Part shown: positions 1 through 9,498 of the stretch, one piece after another | How the letters are laid out: every line of letters starts with the position of its first letter | Numbering within the stretch: position 1 is the stretch's first letter | Source of the DNA: Flagellimonas sp. HMM57 | GTDB taxonomy: Bacteria; Bacteroidota; Bacteroidia; Flavobacteriales; Flavobacteriaceae | DNA: 64,000 nt | Reading direction: 5' to 3' | Assembly (NCBI RefSeq): GCF_021390175.1 | Contig: NZ_CP090004.1 | Span: forward strand, 2,480,001 to 2,544,000 | Notes under the pieces: model-generated | What the model was told of the DNA's origin: nothing | Seen by the model: only the letters and a program-made list of their open reading frames with translations | The model's database searches: none | Made by a program: the position numbers and the translations under genes

Positions 1-1
1 G

Positions 2-751
2 TGTCATCCTAAACCAGAGTTTATAAAAAAGGAATTTGGAGAGACCTTTACCCAAGATGAGACCTATTATATCCTAGATGCTAAAAAAGGCGCTGATGTA
101 TATTTGGGTTTCCAAGAAAATATCAATCCTAATGAGTTTAAGACTGCACTGGTAAATAGCTATGAAACCAAGGAGGTTTTAGAGGTAGAAAAATATGTTC
201 AAAAACTACCTGCCCAAAAACATGATTTATTTTTGATTCCGCACGGCACAATTCACTGTTCAGGAATCGATAATATGGTACTGGAGATAAGTGCAACCCC
301 TTATATTTTTACATTTAAAATGTACGATTGGCAACGCCTGGATTTAGATGGTAGCCCCAGACCGCTCAACATTGAAAGAGCTTTTCGGAATCTGAATTTT
401 GACCGAAAAGGCGATGTGGTTAAAAATACTTTAGTATCAAAAACTACAGTGAAATCGTCAGGGACTAATTGGCAGATATTGGATTTATCCACACATCCCG
501 ACCATTTTTACAAAATTGAGCGCTATGAGTTTGAAGATACCATAGAAATTATGTCCAATGATCAATGCCATATCATGATGTTGGTGGAAGGCACTTCTGT
601 AATCTTAGAAGTTGATGAAACAATTCAAGGAGCCTTCAACTATGCTGAAACTTTTGCAGTACCAGCTGCCATAAGTAAATATTCGCTTAAAAATTGTGGG
701 CATCAAACAGCGAAAGTTGTTGTTTCTTATGTTAAAGATGAAGCTTGTTAA
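2..751 (+). CDS. Class I mannose-6-phosphate isomerase-like protein, 3' part
   Basis: The open frame runs in from the left edge (first full codon at base 2), so the N-terminus is missing; 249 codons remain. It reads CHPKPEF, then ETYYILDA, then IPHGTIHCSG and a MYDWQRLDLDG segment. These match the metal-binding cupin core of type I phosphomannose isomerases, which interconvert mannose-6-P and fructose-6-P with Zn. The last ~100 residues form a second cupin-like segment ending in VVVSYVKDEAC. A TTG at 104 is in frame but internal and is not a real start. The gene precedes a ROK kinase and two GH3 genes on the same strand, which fits intracellular handling of mannose or another hexose released outside. 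Family membership is clear; the exact substrate is inference. Confidence 0.8.
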   Translation, partial: CHPKPEFIKKEFGETFTQDETYYILDAKKGADVYLGFQENINPNEFKTALVNSYETKEVLEVEKYVQKLPAQKHDLFLIPHGTIHCSGIDNMVLEISATPYIFTFKMYDWQRLDLDGSPRPLNIERAFRNLNFDRKGDVVKNTLVSKTTVKSSGTNWQILDLSTHPDHFYKIERYEFEDTIEIMSNDQCHIMMLVEGTSVILEVDETIQGAFNYAETFAVPAAISKYSLKNCGHQTAKVVVSYVKDEAC

Positions 752-911
752 TGATAAAAGAAATCGTCCTGCAGAATATAACTTGGTGTATTGCCTAACC
801 GGGCATTTCACCTACAATATTAAGAGTAGAAGAGATTTTGACAGCTAAAAAGAACCAGATAATCCCATTGACAAAAACCTTTTGAATAATAAATTTAGTT
901 GTAGCATAGAA

Positions 912-1823
912 ATGAAAAAGTCTTTAACAATTGGAGCAGATGTAGGAGGAAGCCATATATCCTGTGGTGTGGTGGATATGCCTGCATTGGAACTTGGTGT
1001 TATGTCCACATTAAAACTAGACAGTAATACAGAGAAAAAACAGGTTTTGGAAAAATGGGCTGAGGGAATAAACGCTGTTGTTCAAAATCAAGGGGTTGCA
1101 GATGAAAGTATCCATATCGGTTTTGCTATGCCCGGGCCGTTTGATTATAAAAATGGTATTGCACTATTTGATGAAAATGTTGACAAGTACCAACACCTAT
1201 ATTCGGTCAGTATACCTGATGAATTACCTGCCTATTTAGTTAAGGGCAACTATACCTTTCGCTTTATAAATGATGCTGTTGCTTTTGCGGTAGGTGCCGT
1301 AAACGCAATGCAGTTAAATCATAAAGAAAAGATGATTGTGCTCACACTGGGCACAGGTTTAGGAGCTTGTTTTTTAGAAAAGGGGGTTCCTATTTTTAAA
1401 AGTGAAGATATACCAGAAAGTGGGTGGTTATGGAATCAAGAATTTAAGGATGGTATTGGTGATGCCTATTTTTCTACCCGATGGTTTGTAAAACGATTTT
1501 TTGAACAGACTGGTAAGCAAATTTCAGGTGTACGTGAAATGATAGCTTCAAGTCATGAAGTTGTACCTGTCATTTTTCAAGAATATGTACAACACATGGC
1601 AGCCTTTTTAGCTCCCCATATCAAGAAATTCAAACCCAGCACTATTTTGTTGGGAGGGAATATTGCAAAGGCTTCTGATTATTTTTTAGCTGATCTGAAT
1701 ACGTCTTTAGCAAAGTTGAATGTAGAGATTGTCGTGTCCACCATTGGTGAAGAAGCAGCAATTATAGGTAGTGCACAATTATTTGATGCTGGTTTTTGGG
1801 AAAAAATTAAAAATGATTTGTGA
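912..1823 (+). CDS. ROK family sugar kinase
   Basis: The 303-residue protein starts MKKSLTIGADVGGSHISCG, the phosphate-1 ATP-binding motif of ROK kinases, and has the phosphate-2 motif LTLGTGLGACFLEKG and a later ILLGGNIAKA adenosine motif. I prefer ATG 912; an in-frame TTG at 882 would only add ten residues that do not look like ROK sequence. ROK kinases phosphorylate glucose, mannose, N-acetylglucosamine or N-acetylmannosamine in the cytoplasm. The Cys-rich zinc motif (CxCGxxGCxE) normally found after the second phosphate motif is absent here, so substrate choice cannot be guessed from it. It lies between the isomerase-like gene and GH3 genes, consistent with activating hexoses made by the secreted hydrolases. 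Confidence 0.85.
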   Translation: MKKSLTIGADVGGSHISCGVVDMPALELGVMSTLKLDSNTEKKQVLEKWAEGINAVVQNQGVADESIHIGFAMPGPFDYKNGIALFDENVDKYQHLYSVSIPDELPAYLVKGNYTFRFINDAVAFAVGAVNAMQLNHKEKMIVLTLGTGLGACFLEKGVPIFKSEDIPESGWLWNQEFKDGIGDAYFSTRWFVKRFFEQTGKQISGVREMIASSHEVVPVIFQEYVQHMAAFLAPHIKKFKPSTILLGGNIAKASDYFLADLNTSLAKLNVEIVVSTIGEEAAIIGSAQLFDAGFWEKIKNDL

Positions 1824-1878
1824 CATTATATCGCTTGAGATAAAAATAGAATAAATAAAAGATAAATAAATGTAGAGA

Positions 1879-4554
1879 ATGAATCGAGCAAAAATAATAG
1901 TGGTGATAATGGCAGTGCTTTCAATTGCCGTATCATGTAAGAATGAAGATAAGCTCATCTACAAAGATGCCAGTGCCCCCATTGAAGATCGGGTTGAGGA
2001 TTTATTGTCACGTATGACCATTGAGGAGAAATTTGGGCAGGTATTTATGGTGCCGTACCAATCATCTGAAGGATTGGAAAAGTACAAAGACGGTGTTTTT
2101 GGGTTTCAATTGAACACCTCCTCATCAGCTACACAACAGATATTGACGTATGCAGAAGGTGGCGAAGCCCAACAAGCGGCTGAACTGGCCAACAAAGTGC
2201 AAAAATATTTTATAGAAGAAACCCGATTGGGCATTCCTATTATTTCTTTTGATGAAGCCCTCCACGGATTGGTACGCAAAGGTGCTACGGCATATCCACA
2301 GGCAATTGGACTAGCAGCAACCTGGGATACTACTTTAGTAAAAAATGTTGCCCATTCCATTGCAACGGAGACTAGAACAAGAGGCATACGTCAAATTTTA
2401 TCACCTGTGCTTAATATTGCCAGGGATGTGCGTTGGGGAAGAACAGAAGAAACCTATGGCGAGGATACTTTTCTGACTACGCGAATGGGGGTTGCTTTTA
2501 TTTCAGAGTTTGAAAAAATGGGCGTGGTAACCACCCCAAAGCACTTCGTTGCCAATGTAGGTGATGGCGGTAGGGATAGTTACCCCATTCACTTTAATGA
2601 AAGACTATTAGAGGAGGTCTATTTTCCAGCCTACAAAGCTGCGTTTCAAGAAGCTAATGCATGGTCGGTGATGACGTCTTACAACTCTTATGATGGTAGA
2701 CCCTGTACCTCAAACGACTGGTTACTCAACCAAAAATTGAAAAAAGAATGGGGATTTGATGGCTTTGTGATTTCAGATGCTAATGCCGTGGGTATTATTG
2801 ACATGATTCATTTCACGACCACAGATTTTGCTGATGCTGGAAAGCAATCCATAGAAAACGGATTGGATGTTATTTTTGAAGTGTATTACGATCAGTACAA
2901 GGAAAAATATTATCCGGCATTTGAAAGAGGGGACATTGATGAAGAAAAGCTAAATGAAGCCGTAAGAAGGGTACTTCGCGCAAAGTTTAAGCTAGGCTTA
3001 TTCGAAAACCCATATGTTGATGTTGAGGTGGCTAAAACATCTAATGGTACAAAAGAGCACCGACAAATAGCGAAGAAAGCCGCACAAGAATCTATTGTAT
3101 TGCTAAAAAATGAAGCAAATACCCTACCCTTTACGAAGCAAATAAAATCGGTAGCAGTCATCGGAGCAGATGCTACTGAAGCAAGGTTAGGCGGCTATTC
3201 AGGCCCTGGTAACGACAAGGTTAGTATTTTGGAAGGCATTCAAAATAAGATAGGTGCAGCAAAAGTAAACTATGCTGAAGGTTGCGGTCGTGTTTCAGAA
3301 GAATTTGTGGCCATCCCAACCGAAAACCTATACACTTTTGACGATAGTAAAAAAGTACAGGGATTAAAAGGGGAATACTTTAATAATATTAATCTTGAAG
3401 GCGAACCGGCTTTAACACGTATAGACCCGGTTCTTAATTTCAGGTGGACGCTATTTTCCCCCGAACATAAGACCATTAATTACGATTGGTTCTCTGCACG
3501 TTGGACAGGAAAATTGGTTGCCCCAAAAACAGGGGAGTTTAACATCGGATTAAAAGGAGATGATGGCTACCGCCTGTATATTGATGGAGAATTGGTAATT
3601 GATAATTGGAGAAAACAAACCTTTCAACAGCTAACAAAACCCTACAAATTTCAAAAAGACAAAGAGTATGATATCAAAGTAGAATTCTATGAAACCAAGG
3701 GTAATGTATGGTTTAAGTTGCTCTGGGATGTAGGTGTTGAAGATTCATGGGAAAATGACATCAAAGAAGCTGTTGCCCAAGCACAAAAAAGTGATGTAGC
3801 AGTTGTGGTAGTAGGTATTAATGAAGGAGAATTTCAAGATAGGGCTAAACTTTCACTTCCGGGGCATCAGGAAGAAATGATACAACAGATTGCTGCGACC
3901 GGTAAACCCGTTACCGTGGTCATCGTTGGCGGTAGTGCGGTCACTATGAATAATTGGATTAATGAGGTGCCTGCCATTGTTGATGTTTGGTATCCCGGAG
4001 ATGAGGGCGGAAATGCTGTAGCCGATGTGTTATTTGGAGATTACAATCCTGCTGGAAGATTACCAATTACGTTTCCCATACATGAGGGGCAATTACCATT
4101 GTACTATAATCATAAACCTACCGGAAGAGGGGATGATTATCGAGATTTGACAGGAAAACCACTTTTTCCATTTGGCTATGGCTTGAGCTATTCTACGTTT
4201 GAATATAGCGACCTTATTGTTGATGCAAAGGAAATTACCACTGAAGACAGCGCAACCTTTAGCTTTAAGGTAACCAACACAGGAGATTACGACGGCGATG
4301 AGGTAGTACAGCTCTACATTAGGGATTTGATAGCTTCAGTAACGCGTCCTGTAACTGAACTCAAAGGGTTTCAACGAATACACCTCAAGAAAGCAGAAAC
4401 CAAAGAAGTCACCTTTACGGTAACTCCTGAGATGCTCACCATGCTCGATGAAAATATGAACCGTGTAGTAGAACCGGGAGAGTTCCGAATTATGATTGGT
4501 GCGGCTTCGAATGATATTCGATTAAGAGAAATTTTGACTGTAAAAAACGAATAA
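1879..4554 (+). CDS. Glycoside hydrolase family 3 lipoprotein with PA14 insert
   Basis: 891 residues. A lipoprotein signal ends at AVSC (Cys20), so the enzyme is probably membrane anchored outside the cytoplasm. The GH3 N-terminal barrel shows RMTIEEKFGQ, GRTEETYGED, the KHF motif and WGFDGFVISD with the expected nucleophile Asp300. The alpha/beta sandwich is interrupted at roughly residues 495-620 by a PA14 domain (GLKGEYF, DGYRLYIDG, LLWDVG), and a fibronectin-III-like domain closes the protein (from about 790). GH3 enzymes remove beta-linked glucose, xylose or similar residues; PA14 inserts shape substrate access. The next GH3 gene begins two bases after the stop, so the two are co-transcribed. 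Substrate is unknown. Confidence 0.93.
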   Translation: MNRAKIIVVIMAVLSIAVSCKNEDKLIYKDASAPIEDRVEDLLSRMTIEEKFGQVFMVPYQSSEGLEKYKDGVFGFQLNTSSSATQQILTYAEGGEAQQAAELANKVQKYFIEETRLGIPIISFDEALHGLVRKGATAYPQAIGLAATWDTTLVKNVAHSIATETRTRGIRQILSPVLNIARDVRWGRTEETYGEDTFLTTRMGVAFISEFEKMGVVTTPKHFVANVGDGGRDSYPIHFNERLLEEVYFPAYKAAFQEANAWSVMTSYNSYDGRPCTSNDWLLNQKLKKEWGFDGFVISDANAVGIIDMIHFTTTDFADAGKQSIENGLDVIFEVYYDQYKEKYYPAFERGDIDEEKLNEAVRRVLRAKFKLGLFENPYVDVEVAKTSNGTKEHRQIAKKAAQESIVLLKNEANTLPFTKQIKSVAVIGADATEARLGGYSGPGNDKVSILEGIQNKIGAAKVNYAEGCGRVSEEFVAIPTENLYTFDDSKKVQGLKGEYFNNINLEGEPALTRIDPVLNFRWTLFSPEHKTINYDWFSARWTGKLVAPKTGEFNIGLKGDDGYRLYIDGELVIDNWRKQTFQQLTKPYKFQKDKEYDIKVEFYETKGNVWFKLLWDVGVEDSWENDIKEAVAQAQKSDVAVVVVGINEGEFQDRAKLSLPGHQEEMIQQIAATGKPVTVVIVGGSAVTMNNWINEVPAIVDVWYPGDEGGNAVADVLFGDYNPAGRLPITFPIHEGQLPLYYNHKPTGRGDDYRDLTGKPLFPFGYGLSYSTFEYSDLIVDAKEITTEDSATFSFKVTNTGDYDGDEVVQLYIRDLIASVTRPVTELKGFQRIHLKKAETKEVTFTVTPEMLTMLDENMNRVVEPGEFRIMIGAASNDIRLREILTVKNE

Positions 4555-4556
4555 AG

Positions 4557-7208
4557 ATGAAACGCTACAATATTCTTATAGCGACTGTTTTTCTTTTTTG
4601 CTGTTCACAAAATGAAGAAAATCCTACCTATAAAAATTCAGGGTTAGATACAGAGACACGCGTTGCTGATTTACTTTCTCGAATGACCCTAGAAGAAAAA
4701 ATCAGGGAGTTAGATATGTATTCTGCTCATGATTTGATTGATAACGGCAAACTATCCATAGAAAAAGCAAAACCTGTATTGGATGGTTTAAACGTGGGTT
4801 CTGTACGAGATTTTTATCCAGAGTCTGCTGAATTGTCTAATGAATTACAAAAGTTCGTTATAGAAAACAATCGTTTGGGAATTCCAATATTGATTATTGA
4901 AGAAGCCCTACATGGTTATTTGGGAAAAGGAAGTACTTCATTTCCTGTGCCCATTGGTATGGCCAGTATGTGGGATGTAGAGGCAATGGAGAAAATAGGC
5001 AAGGTAATAGGCTCCGAAGCTAGGTCAGTTGGTGTTCATTTGGCGTTGGCACCCACTTTAGGTTTAGGAAGAGAACCACGTTGGGGACGTGTGCAAGAAA
5101 CCTATGGAGAAGACCCTTATTTAGCCGCAAGAAAAGGAGTGGCTATCATCAAAGGGATGCAAGGAGACGATTTAAGCGATGATGATGCTATTGTTGCAGA
5201 ACCGAAACATTTTGGCATTCACAGTATTCCCGAAGGAGGCAAAAATACTGCTCCGGTTTACATTGGAGAGCGTGAAGCGCGAAGTAATTTTCTTTATGTT
5301 TTTGAGAAAGCATATAAAGAAGCTGGTGCTTTGGGCGCCATGGCGGCCTATCATGAATGGGACGGTGTGCCAGCGGCAGGCGACAGATGGTTGTTACATG
5401 ACTTACTGCGAGAAGAATGGGGCTTTAAAGGCATGGTGATATCCGACTTAGGAGCCATTGCGAAACAGGAATTTATACATAAAACGGTTAAAAATTCCAA
5501 AGAAGCCATTGCAAGTTCCATCAAAGCAGGATTGGACATGCAATTTTATGATTATAAACACGATGTATTTCGTCAAGGCATCTTAGATGCTCTAGATGAA
5601 AACTTATTATCTATGGAAGATGTAGATAGAGGTGTATCCAGTGTGCTTTATGTGAAATTTAGGTTAGGGCTTTTTGACAATCCCTATATCGATACTACAC
5701 TTAAGTCTGCTCGATATGGGAATAAGCAGAGTCAAGAATTAGCATTGGAAGCAGCACACAAATCTATCGTGTTACTTCAAAATAAAGATAATGTACTACC
5801 ATTTGATGCTAGTGTGAAAAAGGTGGCGGTTATTGGTGAGATGGCCAATAAAGCCTTGTTGGGTGGCTATTCCAGAAGAGGCGAAAATGAAGCATCTATT
5901 ATTGAGGCGTTTCAAAAAACAGACTATGAGATAGATTTTGTAGATGTGGGCGTTCCGGGTGGTATTATGGAAGAAATAGACGAGCGGTTCTTGGAAACAG
6001 CAGATGGAGAAGTAGGACTCAAAGCAGAATACTTCACAAACCCGGATTTTTCAGGAAAACCATCGCTTACCCAAACAGAAACTAAATTAGAAAACTATTG
6101 GCATAACCTAAGCCCAGCTCCTGGCATACCAAGCGATAATTTTTCCATTCGCTGGACAGGATATTTGATACCTAAATTAAATGGTGTATATGACTTTCAA
6201 TTATGGGCAGACGATTTGGGCAGATTAATCATTGGTGATGAAGTGTTAATCGATAGCTGGGACGTGAAGTATAAAAACTCATGGTCTAAAAAGAGCATGC
6301 GACTTCAGAAAGACAAAAAGTATCCTATAAAGATGGAACTTACAGAATACGATGAATTTGCAGATATTAAAATTCGTTGGAAAATCAATCCTGATGAAAA
6401 CCGTGAGACCATGTTTGAGAAAGCGGTTAAAGCAGCAAAAAATGCAGATGTAACGGTTTTGGTATTAGGAGAAAAAGATGGTAATGGAGAAGGTAGGGAC
6501 AAAGTGCGTTTAGAACTTAATCAATATAGTAAAAGGCTTTTAAGAGAAGTAGCCGCAACAGGAAAACCTATTGTCTTAGTACTTCAGAATGGGCGGCCTT
6601 TAGTCTTAACAGAAGAAGTTGCCTTGGCAGATGCTATTGTAGAAACCTGGTATGCTGGAGAGGAAGCAGCGCAGGGAACAGTCGATATTTTAAGCGGGAA
6701 AGTAAATCCGTCAGGAAAACTGCCCATATCATTTCCTAGAGCTAATGCGCAATTGCCTATTTATTACAACCAGAAAAAATCGGCTAATGCAGGTTATGTT
6801 GACGAAAGTATTCAACCTTTATTTGCATTCGGACATGGATTGAGTTACAGTAGTTTCGAGTATACTGACATCCGTGTAGAAAAGCCTGAGATGTCTCCAA
6901 ACGAGGAACAGAAAGTTTGGGTGAAAATTAAAAATACGTCTAAAGTAAAGGGGACTGAAGTAGCACAATTATACATTACCGATAGTTACAGTTCGGTAGG
7001 CACACCTAAGATTCAATTACGTGGGTTTCAACGTGTGGATTTGGAGCCAGGTGAAGCAAAAGAAATTGAATTTACCCTATTGCCCGATGATTTAAGCCTT
7101 TGGAATATGAAGATGAAACGTGTTGTGGAATCCGGAGAATTTATAGTTCAAGTAGGAGCGGCATCCAATGACATTCGTTTAAAAACCGAGTTTGAAGTAA
7201 AAGATTAA
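4557..7208 (+). CDS. Second glycoside hydrolase family 3 lipoprotein with PA14 insert
   Basis: 883 residues with a lipoprotein-type signal (LFCCSQNEE). The layout is the same as the preceding protein: GH3 barrel (RMTLEEKIRELDMY, GRVQETYGEDPY, PKHFG), predicted nucleophile Asp297 in GFKGMVISDLGA, sandwich domain with a PA14 insertion (GLKAEYFTNPDF, LIIGDEVLIDSW) at about residues 480-610, and a C-terminal fibronectin-III-like domain. The two proteins are clearly paralogous over their full length but well diverged, so this is not a recent duplication. The 2-base spacing after the upstream stop implies translational coupling. It probably acts with its neighbour on the same glycan or on successive linkages; the specificity cannot be told from sequence alone. 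Confidence 0.93.
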   Translation: MKRYNILIATVFLFCCSQNEENPTYKNSGLDTETRVADLLSRMTLEEKIRELDMYSAHDLIDNGKLSIEKAKPVLDGLNVGSVRDFYPESAELSNELQKFVIENNRLGIPILIIEEALHGYLGKGSTSFPVPIGMASMWDVEAMEKIGKVIGSEARSVGVHLALAPTLGLGREPRWGRVQETYGEDPYLAARKGVAIIKGMQGDDLSDDDAIVAEPKHFGIHSIPEGGKNTAPVYIGEREARSNFLYVFEKAYKEAGALGAMAAYHEWDGVPAAGDRWLLHDLLREEWGFKGMVISDLGAIAKQEFIHKTVKNSKEAIASSIKAGLDMQFYDYKHDVFRQGILDALDENLLSMEDVDRGVSSVLYVKFRLGLFDNPYIDTTLKSARYGNKQSQELALEAAHKSIVLLQNKDNVLPFDASVKKVAVIGEMANKALLGGYSRRGENEASIIEAFQKTDYEIDFVDVGVPGGIMEEIDERFLETADGEVGLKAEYFTNPDFSGKPSLTQTETKLENYWHNLSPAPGIPSDNFSIRWTGYLIPKLNGVYDFQLWADDLGRLIIGDEVLIDSWDVKYKNSWSKKSMRLQKDKKYPIKMELTEYDEFADIKIRWKINPDENRETMFEKAVKAAKNADVTVLVLGEKDGNGEGRDKVRLELNQYSKRLLREVAATGKPIVLVLQNGRPLVLTEEVALADAIVETWYAGEEAAQGTVDILSGKVNPSGKLPISFPRANAQLPIYYNQKKSANAGYVDESIQPLFAFGHGLSYSSFEYTDIRVEKPEMSPNEEQKVWVKIKNTSKVKGTEVAQLYITDSYSSVGTPKIQLRGFQRVDLEPGEAKEIEFTLLPDDLSLWNMKMKRVVESGEFIVQVGAASNDIRLKTEFEVKD

Positions 7209-7382
7209 ATAAAGTTTGGACGAATTACATATTGACCAGTGAATTTTGATTATTTGGCATACAAGGATTTGAATGTGCACATTTTGTCAAATGCTTTTTA
7301 AACCATATTAGTTGCCAATTAAGTGGCCCATTAATAATTATAGAAATTTTACTTCACATCTTCAATAATAAAATACTTGATT

Positions 7383-9134
7383 ATGAAAAATATAGCATTT
7401 TATATTCGTCTTTCAGTTTTTAAAAAGAATCTGATTTTTGGGAAATTCATCCATATTGTGGGTCTATTAAACATACTTATGTTGTTTGGTTGTGGCGGTG
7501 ATAAGGAAGAACCTGAAGTTCCAGTTGGAAGTACGGAAATCATAGTATCCGGTTCATTAACTGCTTTTAGTGCAACAGAGGTGCTCACAGAATCCCTTTC
7601 AAAAACCATCAAGGTAAAAGGAAATAACCTTACCGGTAAATTATCAATTTCAACGTCTAATGGTTTTAAAGTTTCATTGGATGACAATACTTTTTCAAAT
7701 ACAGTTTCCTTAGAAGTAAGTGATGTCAATAATAAAGATGTTACCATTTTTGTCGCCTTTACCCCTTCCGAAAATGCCACGGGAACCATTACCGGAACCT
7801 TGTCTTTTACTAGTTCAAATGCCAAATCCATTTCTATGGATTTACAGGGAGAAGGAATCAATTCAGCCCCTAGAATATCTATGTCGGAATCTGATTTCAC
7901 TTTTGATGATACTACCATTGACCAAACTTCATCATCGGTTATTTCAGTTATTACTGCCAAAAACCTGACCAAACAAATCCAGGTCAATGCGCCAGATGGT
8001 TTTCAAATATCTTTGGATGATATCACCTATGCGCCTTCAATATCCATTCCGTCAAATACAGCGAATGGAGACACCAATCTCTATATTAAATTTATACCCA
8101 ATAAGGTAAAGCGATTTTCAGGAGGTATTGCTATTATGAATGAAGAAGTTACCGATACTAGCGAAATTAACGTGGTAGGTACAGGCATTCCTGATTATGC
8201 GAACGCCGTTGTTCATAATTACATAACTTTTGATAAGGAACGTTTGGCTTTTGGGGGTGGTTTCGAACAACGGACAAGTAGTTCATTTACAGTTCATAGC
8301 GATGTGTCCAATATCGCACAGGTCAAAATGTTTGTAAAGTTGACCTGTCCAGATGGTGGTTGTGATGAATGGGATGTTTATGCCAATGTGAGCGTTAAAG
8401 ACGATGTTACCAATGATTGGTTTGAATTGGGTCGATTCATTACTCCCTATTGGAACGACAATAGTCAATTGCCACGCGGATTTGAATTTGATGTGACCGA
8501 TTTCAAAACACTTTTGACGGGGACAAAAGAACTGCAAATTTTTACAGAGTGTTGGAATGCCAAGGGATATGAGGTGACCGTTGATTTTGACTATATTGAA
8601 GGAATACCTGATTATAAGTACTACACGATTGCCAGGGTATTGAATTACAATGAAAATTCTATTGCCGGTGTACCCTACGGAAAGAGTCATAATCTTGATT
8701 TAGATAAATCGATAACTATACCCGACAATGCTGAAAGTACACATTTAAGAACCATCATTTCTGGATGGGGCCATGCCACTCCAAATGATAGTGGAGGTAG
8801 GGGCTGTGCCGAATGGTGTTTTAGAAACCATAACGTTCGAATTGATGGTGAAGCAATGTTTTCACATAACATGGGGCCTTTGGGTTGTGCGGATAATCCG
8901 GTAAGCAATCAAGACCCAGGGAATTGGAAACCTGATCGTGCAGGATGGTGTCCAGGTATGGAGGTTCCAGTCCGAAAAGACTATTTTGACGATATTGCCA
9001 ATACTTCTTTCAATTTTGAATATGATTTTCAAGACTGGTCCAATAATGGTGGTAATGGCGATGCCTTTTACGCCATATCAACATACATCATTGTAAAAAG
9101 TGATACGCCTTTAGCAGAAAGCACTGTTAATTGA
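7383..9134 (+). CDS. Peptide-N-glycosidase F-type lipoprotein (PNGase F)
   Basis: 583 residues from ATG 7383 (an in-frame TTG lies 6 bases upstream). A long signal ends in the lipobox LMLFGC. Two ~100-residue Ig-like domains follow, with the pattern GxLT...SxxGFKVSLDDxTF repeated. From about residue 285 the protein matches the two-domain PNGase F of Elizabethkingia: CDEWDVYANV, FTECWNAKG, ISGWGHA, GCAEWCFRNHN, WKPDRAGWCPGM and NGGNGDAFYAIS. The catalytic acids known as Asp60, Glu118 and Glu206 in that enzyme correspond to Asp331, Glu389 and Glu477. PNGase F cleaves the GlcNAc-Asn bond and frees whole N-glycans from glycoproteins. The surface anchor and GH3/ROK/isomerase neighbours suggest host- or alga-derived glycoprotein use. 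The N-terminal Ig pair is unlike the original short enzyme. Confidence 0.93.
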   Translation: MKNIAFYIRLSVFKKNLIFGKFIHIVGLLNILMLFGCGGDKEEPEVPVGSTEIIVSGSLTAFSATEVLTESLSKTIKVKGNNLTGKLSISTSNGFKVSLDDNTFSNTVSLEVSDVNNKDVTIFVAFTPSENATGTITGTLSFTSSNAKSISMDLQGEGINSAPRISMSESDFTFDDTTIDQTSSSVISVITAKNLTKQIQVNAPDGFQISLDDITYAPSISIPSNTANGDTNLYIKFIPNKVKRFSGGIAIMNEEVTDTSEINVVGTGIPDYANAVVHNYITFDKERLAFGGGFEQRTSSSFTVHSDVSNIAQVKMFVKLTCPDGGCDEWDVYANVSVKDDVTNDWFELGRFITPYWNDNSQLPRGFEFDVTDFKTLLTGTKELQIFTECWNAKGYEVTVDFDYIEGIPDYKYYTIARVLNYNENSIAGVPYGKSHNLDLDKSITIPDNAESTHLRTIISGWGHATPNDSGGRGCAEWCFRNHNVRIDGEAMFSHNMGPLGCADNPVSNQDPGNWKPDRAGWCPGMEVPVRKDYFDDIANTSFNFEYDFQDWSNNGGNGDAFYAISTYIIVKSDTPLAESTVN

Positions 9135-9498
9135 ATTGTAAATGTCTCTTGAAAATAGCATCCTTCAGAAAACTATGAGGCCAAAGAACGCAGATATTTT
9201 TTATAATGTTAGATGAAAATTTCAGTACTGTTTAAACTTTAAATTTTCTAAAAATTTCGGTTTTTTCACTAAAACAAATACTACAAATAGCATGTAATGG
9301 AATTTACTATGTATTTATGGCATGTTTTTATATAATAAGCTTAACATTTAGGTAGAGGTTTAATATGTTCTTGCATCTGGAGCAGCACCCCCTTTGACTA
9401 GACTAAGGATAAACTTAAATCTATAAGTCATATTCAATCCCGATACAACATAGTTGTATCGGGATTCTTATGATGTTGTGAATCGCTAACCTCATGTA
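9135..9498. other. Intergenic region, no gene seen
   Basis: 364 bases between the convergent PNGase F and 9499-10566 genes. All frames are short and AT-rich. The only structure I see is a perfect 14-base inverted repeat at 9436-9466, listed separately. Confidence 0.6.
9436..9466. terminator. Perfect 14-bp hairpin between convergent genes
   Basis: AATCCCGATACAAC (9436-9449) and its exact reverse complement (9453-9466) are separated by three bases (ATA). It lies between convergent genes, 32 bases past the stop of the - strand gene, so a bidirectional transcription end is the simplest role. No clear T-run follows on either strand, so the terminator call is moderate. Confidence 0.55.

Noticed and set aside
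5179..5439. 86-codon + strand frame within the second GH3 gene
   Set aside because: Out-of-frame shadow of conserved GH3 motifs in the main frame.
7400..7987. 195-codon - strand frame opposite the PNGase F gene
   Set aside because: Antisense to a strongly supported gene with a lipobox and Ig-like domains; its own product has no recognisable features.
1..9134. SusC/SusD-type polysaccharide utilisation locus
   Set aside because: The genes look like part of a utilisation block, but no TonB-dependent receptor or SusD gene is in the window, so the full label is not supported.
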